NCBI RefSeq assembly: GCF_000773975.1
Contig: NZ_JRUQ01000060.1
Location: 1 to 33,227, forward strand
Source: Erwinia typographi
Lineage (GTDB): Bacteria; Pseudomonadota; Gammaproteobacteria; Enterobacterales; Enterobacteriaceae
DNA: 33,227 nucleotides
Direction of reading: 5' to 3'
Shown here: piece after piece, positions 1-7,330 of the stretch
Numbering within the stretch: position 1 is the first letter of the stretch
Layout of the letters: every line of letters begins with the position of its first letter
Translations under genes and position numbers: made by a program
The notes under the pieces: model-generated
The model's database searches: none
What the model saw: only the letters and a program-made list of their open reading frames with translations
Told to the model about the DNA's origin: nothing

Positions 1-116
1 CCGGAACGGTCGGTAAAGCCGACCATGTACGGTGGATCGGTGAGGATGAAATCAATGGCGCCCGACGGAAAACCGGCCATTACGGCGGTGGACTCACCCA
101 GGATAAAACGGGACAT
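1..116 (-). CDS. DNA methyltransferase, N-terminal part (cut by window edge)
   Basis: Only the first 38 codons are present; the rest lies left of the window. The protein begins MSRFILGESTAVMAG and reaches TDPPYMVGF. DPPY is the catalytic motif of amino-methyltransferases that methylate adenine N6 or cytosine N4, and its position close to the N-terminus fits the beta class, where the catalytic motif precedes the AdoMet-binding motif. The ATG at 116 is preceded by GAGGAG at about 126-131, a good ribosome binding site. Small orphan methylases of this kind are common on F-like plasmids. No restriction partner can be seen here. Target specificity cannot be judged from the fragment. Confidence 0.75.
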   Translation of the reverse strand, partial: MSRFILGESTAVMAGFPSGAIDFILTDPPYMVGFTDRS

Positions 117-456
117 ATGCGCACTCCTCAGTCTGCAAAGGACACCCCTCTGGTGCCGTGACCACCACAAAGCCGGGCGATAAGGCGGGCAAACAGGTGC
201 GGACGCGCAAGCCGCACGCGCCGCCGGAGCGGACTGAATGTCCCGCGCCCGACGGGGAACGGGTGAGCAGGACGGCGACAGCTTCCCTTGTTTGAACGGC
301 AGCCCGGCTACCGTGAGGGCACGGCACCCTCATACCTGCCGGTGTCCGGCCAGCGGACGGGCAGCGGCTCAGCAGCGGAGCAGCGCGACCTCCTTATTTG
401 CTGAATTCACAGGGGAAAAATGAGCGGCTTGCGCGGGTGAAAAAGGGCTGTAATAA
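117..456. other. Non-coding G+C-rich stretch between methylase and umuD
   Basis: About 340 bases with no convincing gene. The open frames here overlap one another, lack ribosome binding sites and look like chance frames in G+C-rich DNA. It holds the upstream region of the leftward methylase and leads into the LexA-controlled promoter region of umuD. Confidence 0.5.
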
Positions 457-476
457 TACTGGTTATACGTACAGTT
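457..476 (+). promoter_or_regulatory. LexA box upstream of umuD
   Basis: The sequence TACTGGTTATACGTACAGTT contains CTG-N10-CAG (459-474) with A+T-rich centre, the form of an enterobacterial SOS box. It lies 20 bases before the umuD start, where LexA would block transcription of umuDC until RecA-driven LexA cleavage. Confidence 0.85.
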
Positions 477-495
477 ATTTTCTGAGGAGGCAGAC

Positions 496-951
496 ATGCG
501 GACAGTTACTCCGGCGCACCAGGCGCTGACGCTTTACCGGCCGGACAGAGGTGCACCTGCCCTCCCCTGCCCGTTGTTTCTGGAAAAAGTCTCCTGCGGC
601 TTCCCCAGCCCGGCACGGGATTACATCGAGCAGGAGCTTGACCTGAACGAGTACTGCATCGCCCATCCGGCCGCGACCTATTTTCTGCGGGCCTCGGGCA
701 GCAGCATGCAGGACATCGGCCTGTACGATGGCGACCTGCTGGTCGTGGACCGATCCCTGACGCCGGGACACGGTGATATCGTGGTGGCCGAAACGGACGG
801 GGAATTTACCGTCAAGAGCCTGCTGACCACGCCCCGGCTGGCCCTGCAGCCGATGAACCCGGCTTACCCGGTGATGTATCCTGATCCGGACCGGCTGGAG
901 ATATTCGGCGTGGTGATCCACTTCATCCACACCACGCGCGGGCGTAACTGA
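496..951 (+). CDS. umuD: UmuD-like SOS mutagenesis protein (LexA/S24 peptidase fold)
   Basis: This 151-residue protein is the regulatory subunit of DNA polymerase V. After RecA-stimulated self-cleavage, the UmuD' dimer binds UmuC for translesion synthesis. The cleavage site is C34-G35 (SCGFPSPA), the nucleophile is S70 in SGSSM and the general base is K107 in FTVKSL. The spacings (36 and 37 residues) match those of E. coli UmuD C24/S60/K97. The N-terminal tail is about ten residues longer than in the chromosomal protein. GAGGAGG at 483-489 sets the ATG at 496. A LexA box lies just upstream. The stop codon overlaps the umuC start by one base (TGATG), so the two are translationally coupled. Confidence 0.93.
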   Translation: MRTVTPAHQALTLYRPDRGAPALPCPLFLEKVSCGFPSPARDYIEQELDLNEYCIAHPAATYFLRASGSSMQDIGLYDGDLLVVDRSLTPGHGDIVVAETDGEFTVKSLLTTPRLALQPMNPAYPVMYPDPDRLEIFGVVIHFIHTTRGRN

Positions 952-2222
952 TGTTTGCCCTCGCCGACGTCAACAGCTTCTACGCCAGCGCGGAGAAGGT
1001 ATTTCGTCCGGGCATAAGAAATGACCCGGTTATCATCCTTTCAAACAATGACGGCTGTGTAATTGCCCGTTCAAAGGAGGCCCGTCCGTGGGTTCGAATG
1101 GGCGAACCGTGGTTTAAAATAAAGGAGCAGTCATTTCCGTTTAAGATTCATACATTTAGTTCGAACTATGCCCTGTACCACAGTCTCAGCCAGAGGGTCA
1201 TGGCCAGCCTTGAGGAACTCGCGCCCCGCGTCGAGCAGTACTCCATCGATGAGATGTTCATCGACGTCCGGGGCATCGATGCATCGGTGCCCTTTGAAGA
1301 CTTCGGCCGCCAGCTGCGCACCCACGTCAGGGCCTGTACCGGTCTCACCATCGGTGTGGGCTGCGGCATAAGTAAAACGCTTGCAAAATCAGCCCAGTGG
1401 GCCGGGAAAGAATGGCCGCAGTTTGGCGGCGTGCTTGCCCTTACCCCGGAAAACCCGCGCCGCACGGAGAAACTGCTGTCCCTGCAGCCGGTTGAGGAAG
1501 TATGGGGAGTGGGACGACGTCTCGGGCAGCAGCTGCAGGCGATGGGAATTAAAACGGCGCTGGACCTGGCCCGCACCAGCCCGTCGTTTATCCGGAAAAA
1601 ATTCAGCGTGGTGCTGGAGCGGACCGTGCGTGAGCTGAACGGGGAAAGCTGCATCCCGCTGGAAGAGGCACCGCCGCCTAAGCAGCAGATTGTGGTCAGC
1701 CGGAGCTTCGGCGAACGCATTACCAACTATGACGACATGCGCCAGGCCATCTGCGGATACGCGGAGCGCGTGTCGGAGAAGCTGCGGGAAGATGGCCAGT
1801 ACTGCCACCATGTGGCGAGCTTTGTCCGCACCTCGCCGTTTGATGCCGGTAAGCCGGGTTACGGCAACACCGCCACCATTAAGCTTGGCACCGGCACCCG
1901 CGACAGCCGGGACATCATCCGGGCGGCGGTGCAGGCGCTCGATGCCATCTGGCGTCCGGGGTTCAGGTATGCCAAAGCGGGCGTGATGCTGAGTGAGCTG
2001 AGGCCGGACGGCGTTGCGCAGCTGAACCTGTTCGGTGAGCAGACGCCCCGGCGTGGCAGTGATGAACTGATGGACCTGCTGGATGCGATGAACCGCTCCG
2101 GGCGGTTCCGGATCGGCTTTGCGGGAAAAGGCATTGAGCCAGCCTGGCAGATGAAGCGGGAAATGTTGTCACCAGCCTGGACTACACGGTGGAAGGATAT
2201 TCCTACAGCCAGGCTGTGTTAA
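951..2222 (+). CDS. umuC: UmuC-like Y-family DNA polymerase V catalytic subunit
   Basis: A 423-residue protein, the usual UmuC length. It carries the Y-family catalytic acidic residues: D6 in ALADVNSFYAS and D100/E101 in YSIDEMF. The SNNDGCVIAR nucleotide-binding stretch is at 31-40, and helix-hairpin-helix and little-finger regions follow. With UmuD' it copies past lesions and raises mutation rate. It starts inside the umuD stop codon. Plasmid homologues include SamB, ImpB and MucB. The segment at about 1000-1165 is visibly more A+T-rich than the rest of the gene, which suggests a recombinational patch, but the frame is intact and no catalytic residue is lost. Confidence 0.94.
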   Translation: MFALADVNSFYASAEKVFRPGIRNDPVIILSNNDGCVIARSKEARPWVRMGEPWFKIKEQSFPFKIHTFSSNYALYHSLSQRVMASLEELAPRVEQYSIDEMFIDVRGIDASVPFEDFGRQLRTHVRACTGLTIGVGCGISKTLAKSAQWAGKEWPQFGGVLALTPENPRRTEKLLSLQPVEEVWGVGRRLGQQLQAMGIKTALDLARTSPSFIRKKFSVVLERTVRELNGESCIPLEEAPPPKQQIVVSRSFGERITNYDDMRQAICGYAERVSEKLREDGQYCHHVASFVRTSPFDAGKPGYGNTATIKLGTGTRDSRDIIRAAVQALDAIWRPGFRYAKAGVMLSELRPDGVAQLNLFGEQTPRRGSDELMDLLDAMNRSGRFRIGFAGKGIEPAWQMKREMLSPAWTTRWKDIPTARLC

Positions 2223-2289
2223 CATAATGAGGTTCAAAACCGCCCACAATTAGCTCGCCTTTCTTGATGTAATAGAAAGTAGCCGCTCA

Positions 2290-2565
2290 TTAGTCAAAAA
2301 AGACAGACTTACCTCTGGAGATGTTGAATGCTGCTCTTACAAGCAGGACTATCCCCCCTGCTATAAATAATGAAAATATCGACCTATAAAGCAATGACGT
2401 AATTTCCGCTTTAAGTATTACAGATGAGATCGTGCATAAAAATGCCAGAGATATTGTTGAAAGATACTTTCGCTCAGTGAGGTCTACCATACAAAGCGTT
2501 ATTGCAAGGATACCAATCATTATGAATGATATAATTTGTATTGCGCCTGCCCAGTCAGTTTCCAT
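2290..2565 (-). CDS. Small membrane protein, unknown
   Basis: Ninety-one residues with three hydrophobic stretches, about residues 8-26 (IQIISFIMIGILAITLCMV), 36-51 and 59-78, so probably an inner-membrane protein with three helices. AGGTGA sits seven bases before the ATG. I do not recognise a family. It is A+T-rich like the minus-strand genes to its right and unlike umuC to its left. It ends about 65 bases from the umuC stop, so the two are convergent. It may be a late gene of the parA-led minus-strand block, but the repeat array at 2635-2682 separates it from its upstream neighbour. Confidence 0.6.
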   Translation of the reverse strand: METDWAGAIQIISFIMIGILAITLCMVDLTERKYLSTISLAFLCTISSVILKAEITSLLYRSIFSLFIAGGIVLLVRAAFNISRGKSVFFD

Positions 2566-2634
2566 AAATCACCTGCTGTTTGAAGGATGTCCTGTAGGAA
2601 AACTTAGTTAATTTTGCTAACTTGTAGCTAAAAC

Positions 2635-2682
2635 CATGACTTCATGACTTCATGACTTCATGACTTCATGACTTCATGACTT
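2635..2682. repeat. Six tandem copies of the octamer CATGACTT
   Basis: Six perfect consecutive copies of CATGACTT with no spacer (48 bp), followed by A+T-rich sequence. The CATGA core recurs in the operator-like sequences around the parA gene at 3850-4760. The array could be a binding array for the ribbon-helix-helix partition protein, an iteron set, or a slipped-strand repeat. It lies in non-coding DNA between two small leftward genes. Confidence 0.85.
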
Positions 2683-2763
2683 AATTTTTAATCAAATTCA
2701 AATCAAATGCTCTGGAAGATTGCTGGAACGTGATGAAAAATAGTGTAAAACAGCCGGAATGTC

Positions 2764-2970
2764 TTACCGGCTTTTCATGATGTACCAAGCATCTTTTGCC
2801 TGGGTAGCAGCCCACAACCAGGCCAGCCCCGAAGCAACGCACAACCCCACCATGTTCCAGAACTGCCCCGCAGTATATTCATGTCCGTGAAAAAGCAGTC
2901 CTGCACCTGCAGACAGCCCCATGATCAGGAATACGGCGGCGGTGATACCATGAAAAATAATGCCAGACAT
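2764..2970 (-). CDS. Small membrane protein, unknown
   Basis: Sixty-eight residues with two predicted membrane helices: IIFHGITAAVFLIMGLSAGAG near the N-terminus and FWNMVGLCVASGLAWLWAA in the second half. The C-terminus is basic (KDAWYIMKSR). A run AAGGGGG precedes the ATG at 2970 by a suitable distance. No family is recognised. It follows the hypothetical gene at 3037-3594 in the same direction with about 66 bases between them. Confidence 0.55.
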   Translation of the reverse strand: MSGIIFHGITAAVFLIMGLSAGAGLLFHGHEYTAGQFWNMVGLCVASGLAWLWAATQAKDAWYIMKSR

Positions 2971-3036
2971 TTAACCCCCTTATTACTGATGACTCAACAT
3001 GTGCAATTAGCACTAGCAGTGCTTTACGGTTTACCG

Positions 3037-3594
3037 TCAATAAAAGCAGAACAGCACGCGTACCTCATCATGCACACTCAGTGCTTTCAGCGCATCCAGG
3101 TGCAGAAAATACCGCTTACCCAGAAATTCACGGTAGCTGATAGTTTGCGGTGTTTCAGGGTTCTGATCGGTAAACGTCTGGTCATAGTCAAACGCTGTCA
3201 GTTCCGTGGCGCTCAGCCAGGAATAGCCGTATGTGTCAGACCGTGAAAGGGCAATCCGCTCACCCACATCGTCCGGCAGAGGCTGTTCTGACTGACTGTA
3301 ACCACAGAATGATTCCGTCTGCGTGATTTCGGGTACCAGGAACAGCAGCGCCTCTTCCGAAATGTCCTGCGGAAATCCGCGTGGCGCAGCCAGCACCTGG
3401 CACTGACTGTAATTCCTCTCGTAGGCAAAAAAACCAAACATGCCGTAATTCTGATCCTTAAAGGGCTCGCTATACTCGGGGGATTCATACCCGTCCATGT
3501 CGTGCCACAGTGTAGGGGGAAACACACCGTAGCTGACCGGTTGCCACCCTTCCGCGTTTTTGACCTCCGCGCAAGTTCTTATGTAAGTTCCCAT
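3037..3594 (-). CDS. Plasmid/phage hypothetical protein
   Basis: A soluble-looking 185-residue protein beginning MGTYIRTCAEVKNAEGWQPV. The pattern of a short aromatic N-terminal strand, then FGFFAYERNYSQ and PRGFPQDIS, resembles a widespread group of uncharacterised phage and plasmid proteins in which a GFLA.VRNYS...PRGLP.DVS stretch recurs. That resemblance is from memory and gives no function. AGGGG lies five bases before the ATG. It follows the ribbon-helix-helix gene by 27 bases in the same direction, so it may be co-transcribed with the partition genes. Confidence 0.7.
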   Translation of the reverse strand: MGTYIRTCAEVKNAEGWQPVSYGVFPPTLWHDMDGYESPEYSEPFKDQNYGMFGFFAYERNYSQCQVLAAPRGFPQDISEEALLFLVPEITQTESFCGYSQSEQPLPDDVGERIALSRSDTYGYSWLSATELTAFDYDQTFTDQNPETPQTISYREFLGKRYFLHLDALKALSVHDEVRVLFCFY

Positions 3595-3621
3595 ACTTAC
3601 CCCTGTAATGATTTCATGAAA

Positions 3622-3849
3622 TCATCCTCGTTTATCTCTTAATAAGCGATACCCTTCCAGTAACATTTCTGTCATGGAAATCCCCTGCTCTGCAGCATAG
3701 GCTTTCATTTCTTTGTGTTTTGCGTTCGGGACCTTAATCTGGATTGGTTTTATTTCTGTATCAGGGATAGCCCCCTTCCCAGTAACATCCAGGGTTGGTT
3801 CTGAACTAGCTGGCGGAGCCAGTTTAATACTGCTTCTTGGACCTTTCAT
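3622..3849 (-). CDS. ParG-like ribbon-helix-helix partition/DNA-binding protein
   Basis: Seventy-five residues: a flexible, proline-rich basic N-terminal half (to about residue 30), then PIQIKVPNAKHKEMKAYAAEQGISMTE, the strand-helix-helix pattern of MetJ/Arc DNA-binding proteins. Length, layout and position just downstream of a ParF-like ATPase match ParG of the TP228 parFG system. ParG binds the centromere, represses its own operon and stimulates the ATPase through its tail. The basic tail here carries R5 as a possible arginine finger, which is inference. The 59-bp gap to parA contains the palindrome ATCATGAATTCATGAT, a likely binding site. The ribosome site is weak (GAGAG). Confidence 0.75.
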   Translation of the reverse strand: MKGPRSSIKLAPPASSEPTLDVTGKGAIPDTEIKPIQIKVPNAKHKEMKAYAAEQGISMTEMLLEGYRLLRDKRG

Positions 3850-3908
3850 ATATTCTCTCTGTCAAAAAAAATGATAACATGAATTAATTATATCATGAAT
3901 TCATGATA
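3850..3908. promoter_or_regulatory. Operator-like palindromes between ParF-like and ParG-like genes
   Basis: The gap contains the perfect palindrome ATCATGAATTCATGAT (about 3892-3907) and further copies of ATCATGA or its complement to either side, including the overlapping 3' end of the ATPase gene (GATATCATGAATC). Such repeats are typical binding sites for ribbon-helix-helix partition proteins. They could act as operator or centromere. Confidence 0.6.
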
Positions 3909-4532
3909 TCACGCATTAATGATATCATGAATCTCTTCCACCATCGCCCGAGCCTCGTCGTTTAACGTTTTGAAAGGAGTTTCAAACAATGCCCTCCCAG
4001 CATCCAGCGCCTGTCCATATGCTGGCTGAAAACGAATTGTGGAATTGAGGACAGTAAATCCCCATGCCCGAATTGTTGCTTGGGCTTTTTTCCCTTCAGC
4101 AAGTGATGGTGTTTTGGCAACGAGGAATACCAGTCGCTCCATTGGTATCCCTTTTTGGATAAGTTCGCGACATAGTTCGAGAGAAGGCTGGAGATCATCT
4201 ATAGTAGGACCGGTAGAAATAATGACGAGGTCAGATTCAATAGCAATGCTAAGCGAAGTAGTCTCAGCGGCTGGTCTACCGTCGAGAATTAAAAGATCGC
4301 ACTGAGCTTTCATTTTAACAGCCGTATCCACTCGACGGTAAAGACCGCAATCAATGTTGCTTAATCCAGCATCTTCACGCCGCTTGCACCATTGAATTGA
4401 TGTCTGTTGTTTTTCATCCAAGTCACCTAGATGTGTTTTCCATCCAGCATCCGTAAAACCTACAGCCAGCGTTCTGGCGGTTGAACTTTTTGAACCACCG
4501 CCTTTCTGTCCTATACAAGAAACTACAATCAT
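3909..4532 (-). CDS. ParF-like ParA-family partition ATPase
   Basis: A 207-residue Walker-type partition ATPase, the length of ParF (about 206) and lacking the N-terminal helix-turn-helix of type Ia ParA. The deviant Walker A motif is QKGGGSKSST (K10, K15, S16), the switch aspartate lies in GDLDEKQ (about 37-40), and the Walker B-like LLILDGR is near 79-85. It should polymerise or pattern on the nucleoid with ATP to separate plasmid copies, working with the ribbon-helix-helix protein encoded downstream. AGGGTG precedes the ATG at 4532. The DGRPAAET stretch replaces the usual DxPP of larger ParA proteins, as in the small ParF/MinD-like group. Confidence 0.85.
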   Translation of the reverse strand: MIVVSCIGQKGGGSKSSTARTLAVGFTDAGWKTHLGDLDEKQQTSIQWCKRREDAGLSNIDCGLYRRVDTAVKMKAQCDLLILDGRPAAETTSLSIAIESDLVIISTGPTIDDLQPSLELCRELIQKGIPMERLVFLVAKTPSLAEGKKAQATIRAWGFTVLNSTIRFQPAYGQALDAGRALFETPFKTLNDEARAMVEEIHDIINA

Positions 4533-4760
4533 GATTTCACCCTTTCATTATTTCATGCTGAGAAGCCAAGATGACATAAAACCTCAATAAATGAAAGCAT
4601 GAAGTAATGAAATCATGATAAGGAATGGTAACCATGAAAACAAATTTGACTAAGTTGTAGTACCCCATACAACCAACGGTATGCGATTAACCGAACTCTT
4701 AAGGAAACGCAAGTAATGAAAGCATTAAATCATGCTTTCATTTAATCATGATAATAAAAA
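4533..4760. promoter_or_regulatory. CATGA/ATGAAAGCAT repeat cluster upstream of ParF-like gene (candidate centromere/promoter)
   Basis: Upstream of the ATPase are many related elements: ATCATGAT over its start, ATGAAAGCATGAAG near 4591, AAATCATGATAA near 4611, and the inverted repeat ATGAAAGCAT-N6-ATGCTTTCAT at 4716-4741 followed by TTAATCATGATAA. Direct and inverted copies at this site are what a partition centromere with an autoregulated promoter looks like. No single promoter was assigned. Confidence 0.6.
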
Positions 4761-5442
4761 TCAACGGAATTCTAACGTTCTTTCTGAACCTATGTCAGGG
4801 GAGGGTAGAGCAAGATCTTAAACTGGGGGCCTGATGGCACAACTGATAGTAGTGCGGTAACAGCCTGATGTCTTACGCCTTGGCTCCGGGATTTCCGCTG
4901 ACAAGCATATGATTGCCAGTATCGTAGGGTACTGGCCGGAGAAGCAGGAACCGGCAGGAGTGAAACCCCAAACTGAAGCCCTTCACTGAATCCACAGAAA
5001 ACCGGTCAAAATAGCGCTTTGGCCATAAAATTGCGCCCAGTTGGAAAATCAGTTTCTGATAACAAACCGGCAACATAAAAAACGGCCGTTTTTGCCGGGG
5101 AAAAGGCGATCTTTTGAAGAGGGGAGGGCGGTTTCGTCACGAACCCGGACCGGCCGGGGCGCTTAAGGGCCATAATGTTAAAAAGTGCGTATATGCAAAA
5201 TTTTAGCAGCTTCCTACTCGGAGATTGAGCCGGAAAAAAAATATATGACGTTGTTTAAAAATACTTTTCAGGACCGCTTGGAAAATGGATATTTTTCTCT
5301 TTCTAAGGTCGCTTATGAACAGGCATGAAGGGGTGTTTTAAGCAAATAGAAAATGATCGCTTGTCATTGAGCTGCCTCCTCCCGGTTGGGCACCGCCATC
5401 TTAAGTAATAAAAAAGTGTCGCAATGGACAAATAAGCTGTTC
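4761..5442. other. Non-coding region before the redox block
   Basis: About 680 bases without a supported gene. It holds the hairpin-like CCGGCAA...TTGCCGG (5068-5098) enclosing the palindrome AAAAACGGCCGTTTTT (5078-5093), and the first copy of a diverged direct repeat (5143-5215). The open frame at 4873-5076 on minus has no ribosome site or recognisable sequence and was not called. Confidence 0.5.
5143..5215. repeat. Diverged direct repeat, left copy
   Basis: Sequence centred on GGCGCTTAAGGGCCATAATG, followed by AAGTGC and CAAAATTTT. It matches the right copy at 9946-10022 at about 34 of 43 aligned bases in its core, in the same orientation. The pair brackets the five-gene redox block. Confidence 0.6.
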
Positions 5443-6207
5443 TTACTGCGCCATGCTGCGAGCCACCTGAGCGGCGCTGATCCCTTCCAGCGCCAGACCA
5501 TAACCGACCCCCTCTTCCAGCAGACGTCTCAGAGGCTGCGTCAGTGCAATGCGAGTATAGCGGGAAGTCAGTGGCGGGAGTGCTGCAATGCCATCAGCAA
5601 TTTCGTGAGCGCGGGCCAGAAGTTGACCAGCCGGAACGATTTCATTCACCACCCCCCACTCTTTGGCAGTCTGTGCATCAAGTACCTGACGGGTCAGGAG
5701 GAAATATCGTCCGCGAATGGAGCCGATAACCTCAGGCCACAGTACGTGTACGCCATCGCCGGGGACAATGCCGAACTCAAAATGCGGTTTATCCTGGAAT
5801 ATCGTTTCTGGCGTTGCCAGAATAATATCTGTCAGTAAGGCATATTCACTGTGCAGCACCACCGGACCGTTAAGAGCTGTAATCATCGGGACTTCAATAT
5901 CCAGAATATTACTCAGCACTTTTCTGCCTTCCCGAAGGATCTTATCGAAACCCTCCGGGGTAAAGAAATCAAACCCTTCCGGGCTGATGGCATCCATGAA
6001 AGCATCGCCCGAGCCGGTCAGGATTACTGCGCGGTTTTCACGGTCTTCGCCAATAGCGTGAAACAGCTCAACAAACTGCTCATGAACATAACCGTCGAAA
6101 ACCAGTTTTTCACCCCGGGAGTGAAATTTTACTTCCATTACGCCATTCGGTTTACGGGTAAGGTGGGCGTTAGGAAAAGAATTCTTGTAGGTTTCAAGCG
6201 TTGACAT
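5443..6207 (-). CDS. Crotonase-fold hydrolase, 6-oxocamphor hydrolase-like
   Basis: A 254-residue crotonase-superfamily protein. The ATG at 6207 is chosen because AAGGA precedes it; upstream codons in frame lack a ribosome site. Automatic annotation would call it enoyl-CoA hydratase. However, the central region resembles Rhodococcus 6-oxocamphor hydrolase, which cleaves C-C bonds of cyclic beta-diketones by a retro-Claisen reaction: NGPVVLHSEYALLTDI at 113-128, FQDKPHFEFGIVPGDGVH at 137-154 and GRYFLLT at 166-172. Its catalytic H122/H145/D154 correspond, with a constant offset of three, to H119, H142 and D151 here. The alignment is from memory. It lies downstream of, and codirectional with, the LysR gene but has its own operator-like upstream region. 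The natural substrate is unknown. Confidence 0.78.
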   Translation of the reverse strand: MSTLETYKNSFPNAHLTRKPNGVMEVKFHSRGEKLVFDGYVHEQFVELFHAIGEDRENRAVILTGSGDAFMDAISPEGFDFFTPEGFDKILREGRKVLSNILDIEVPMITALNGPVVLHSEYALLTDIILATPETIFQDKPHFEFGIVPGDGVHVLWPEVIGSIRGRYFLLTRQVLDAQTAKEWGVVNEIVPAGQLLARAHEIADGIAALPPLTSRYTRIALTQPLRRLLEEGVGYGLALEGISAAQVARSMAQ

Positions 6208-6294
6208 AGTGAGTTCCTTTTTGATGCCAGTCATTATGGTCTGACGTGAAACAACACTAATGCATTCCACCTAAAATGAGTTACATCCTTAATT

Positions 6295-6305
6295 AGATAA
6301 CATCT
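6295..6305. promoter_or_regulatory. Operator-like AGATAACATCT upstream of crotonase gene
   Basis: AGATAACATCT, a near-perfect 11-bp dyad followed by TATTCCA, lies 88 bases before the crotonase start. Almost the same sequence, AGATAATATCT followed by ACCATTCCA, stands before the divergent glutathione transferase gene. A LysR regulator encoded between the two is the obvious candidate binder. Confidence 0.5.
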
Positions 6306-6323
6306 ATTCCAAATAAGAATGAA

Positions 6324-7208
6324 CTATGATGCATCTGCCATTATCTTCTCAACAAATCCCGCGAACTGGCGAGCCTTGGCGCTTGCCAGTCGTCCGTTAG
6401 GAAATACAGCCCACAGATCAATGGCGGGCAGCTGCCACTCAGTTAGCAATTTTACTACGCTGCCGCTTCTGAGTTCTTCTGCAAACATCCAGTCGGAGGC
6501 TATACAAAATCCCATATGACTCAGCACGGCAGCACGTTGTCCTTCTGCAGCGCTGACGCGGACACGCCCTCTCACCGACGTTGAAATTACCGCGCCTTCG
6601 CGGGTGAATGGCCAGATACTGGGTTGGGGGTCATAGATAATAGCTTCATGGTCTGCCAGCTCAGCGGGTGTTTTCGGCTCACCATATTGTATCAGATAGC
6701 CCTGCGTGGCAAAAACCGAGCGGGGACTGGTCGCCAGCCTTCGCGCCACGGCAGATGAGTCAGCCAGTGACCCCATGCGTAACGAAACATCCACACCCTC
6801 AGCGATAAGATCGATGACCCGGTCATCAAGAATGAAGTCAACGTCCAGTTCCGGATGCTCTGCCAGAAACCAGGACAGACGGGGAATGATATGTAGTCTG
6901 GCAAAGGTGGTTGCTGCCGAGATGCGTAATTTACCGGAAAGCCCTTTACCTGCCCCCCTGGCGGTCAGCTCCGCTTCGTCCACTTCCTGCAAAACAATTT
7001 TCGCCCGCTCATAAAAGCGTTGCCCCGCTTCAGTGGGTGTTAGCCCGTGGGTGGAACGGGTAATTAAACTGGTCTGCAGATGAGCTTCAAGCTGAGCAAC
7101 AATTTTTGAAACAGCTGGCTGGCCAATATGAAGTTGCCGGGCGGCAGCCGAAAACGATCCGGTATCCACTACGCGTATATAGGTGCTCATTGCCTGAAAG
7201 CGATCCAT
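6324..7208 (-). CDS. LysR-family transcriptional regulator
   Basis: A 294-residue LysR-type regulator. The winged helix-turn-helix spans about residues 1-60 (GSFSAAARQLHIGQPAVSKIVAQLEAHL), and the linker helix is followed by an effector-binding domain from about residue 90 (KLRISAATTFARLHIIPRLS). Sequence style places it in the large DmlR/CrgA-like group. It is divergent from the glutathione transferase gene with a 122-bp intergenic region, the typical LysR arrangement, and codirectional with the crotonase gene 116 bases downstream. Repeated AGATAAYATCT elements in both flanking regions suggest that it controls both sides. The inducer is unknown; a reactive carbonyl or diketone would fit the neighbouring enzymes, which is inference. 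Confidence 0.9.
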   Translation of the reverse strand: MDRFQAMSTYIRVVDTGSFSAAARQLHIGQPAVSKIVAQLEAHLQTSLITRSTHGLTPTEAGQRFYERAKIVLQEVDEAELTARGAGKGLSGKLRISAATTFARLHIIPRLSWFLAEHPELDVDFILDDRVIDLIAEGVDVSLRMGSLADSSAVARRLATSPRSVFATQGYLIQYGEPKTPAELADHEAIIYDPQPSIWPFTREGAVISTSVRGRVRVSAAEGQRAAVLSHMGFCIASDWMFAEELRSGSVVKLLTEWQLPAIDLWAVFPNGRLASAKARQFAGFVEKIMADAS

Positions 7209-7239
7209 GTTATTCCCTTAAAGAATAATTGTTATCACG

Positions 7240-7265
7240 AGATAATATCTACCATTCCATATGGT
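7240..7265. promoter_or_regulatory. LysR operator candidate in divergent promoter region
   Basis: AGATAATATCT (7240-7250, perfect dyad around one base) is followed at once by ACCATTCCATATGGT (7251-7265), itself an inverted repeat ACCAT-N5-ATGGT. The position between the divergent lysR and glutathione transferase genes fits an activator and autorepressor site. Confidence 0.5.
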
Positions 7266-7330
7266 GGCCAGCAAATATGTCATTCAGCAATTCAACTCAT
7301 AACTGAATATTTTTGGAAAAGGAAATGAAT

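Noticed and set aside
94..423. Two overlapping frames before umuD
   Set aside because: Low-complexity Arg/Ala/Pro sequence in G+C-rich DNA, overlapping each other and the start of the methylase.
2635..2682. CRISPR array
   Set aside because: Repeats are only eight bases with no spacers and no cas genes nearby.
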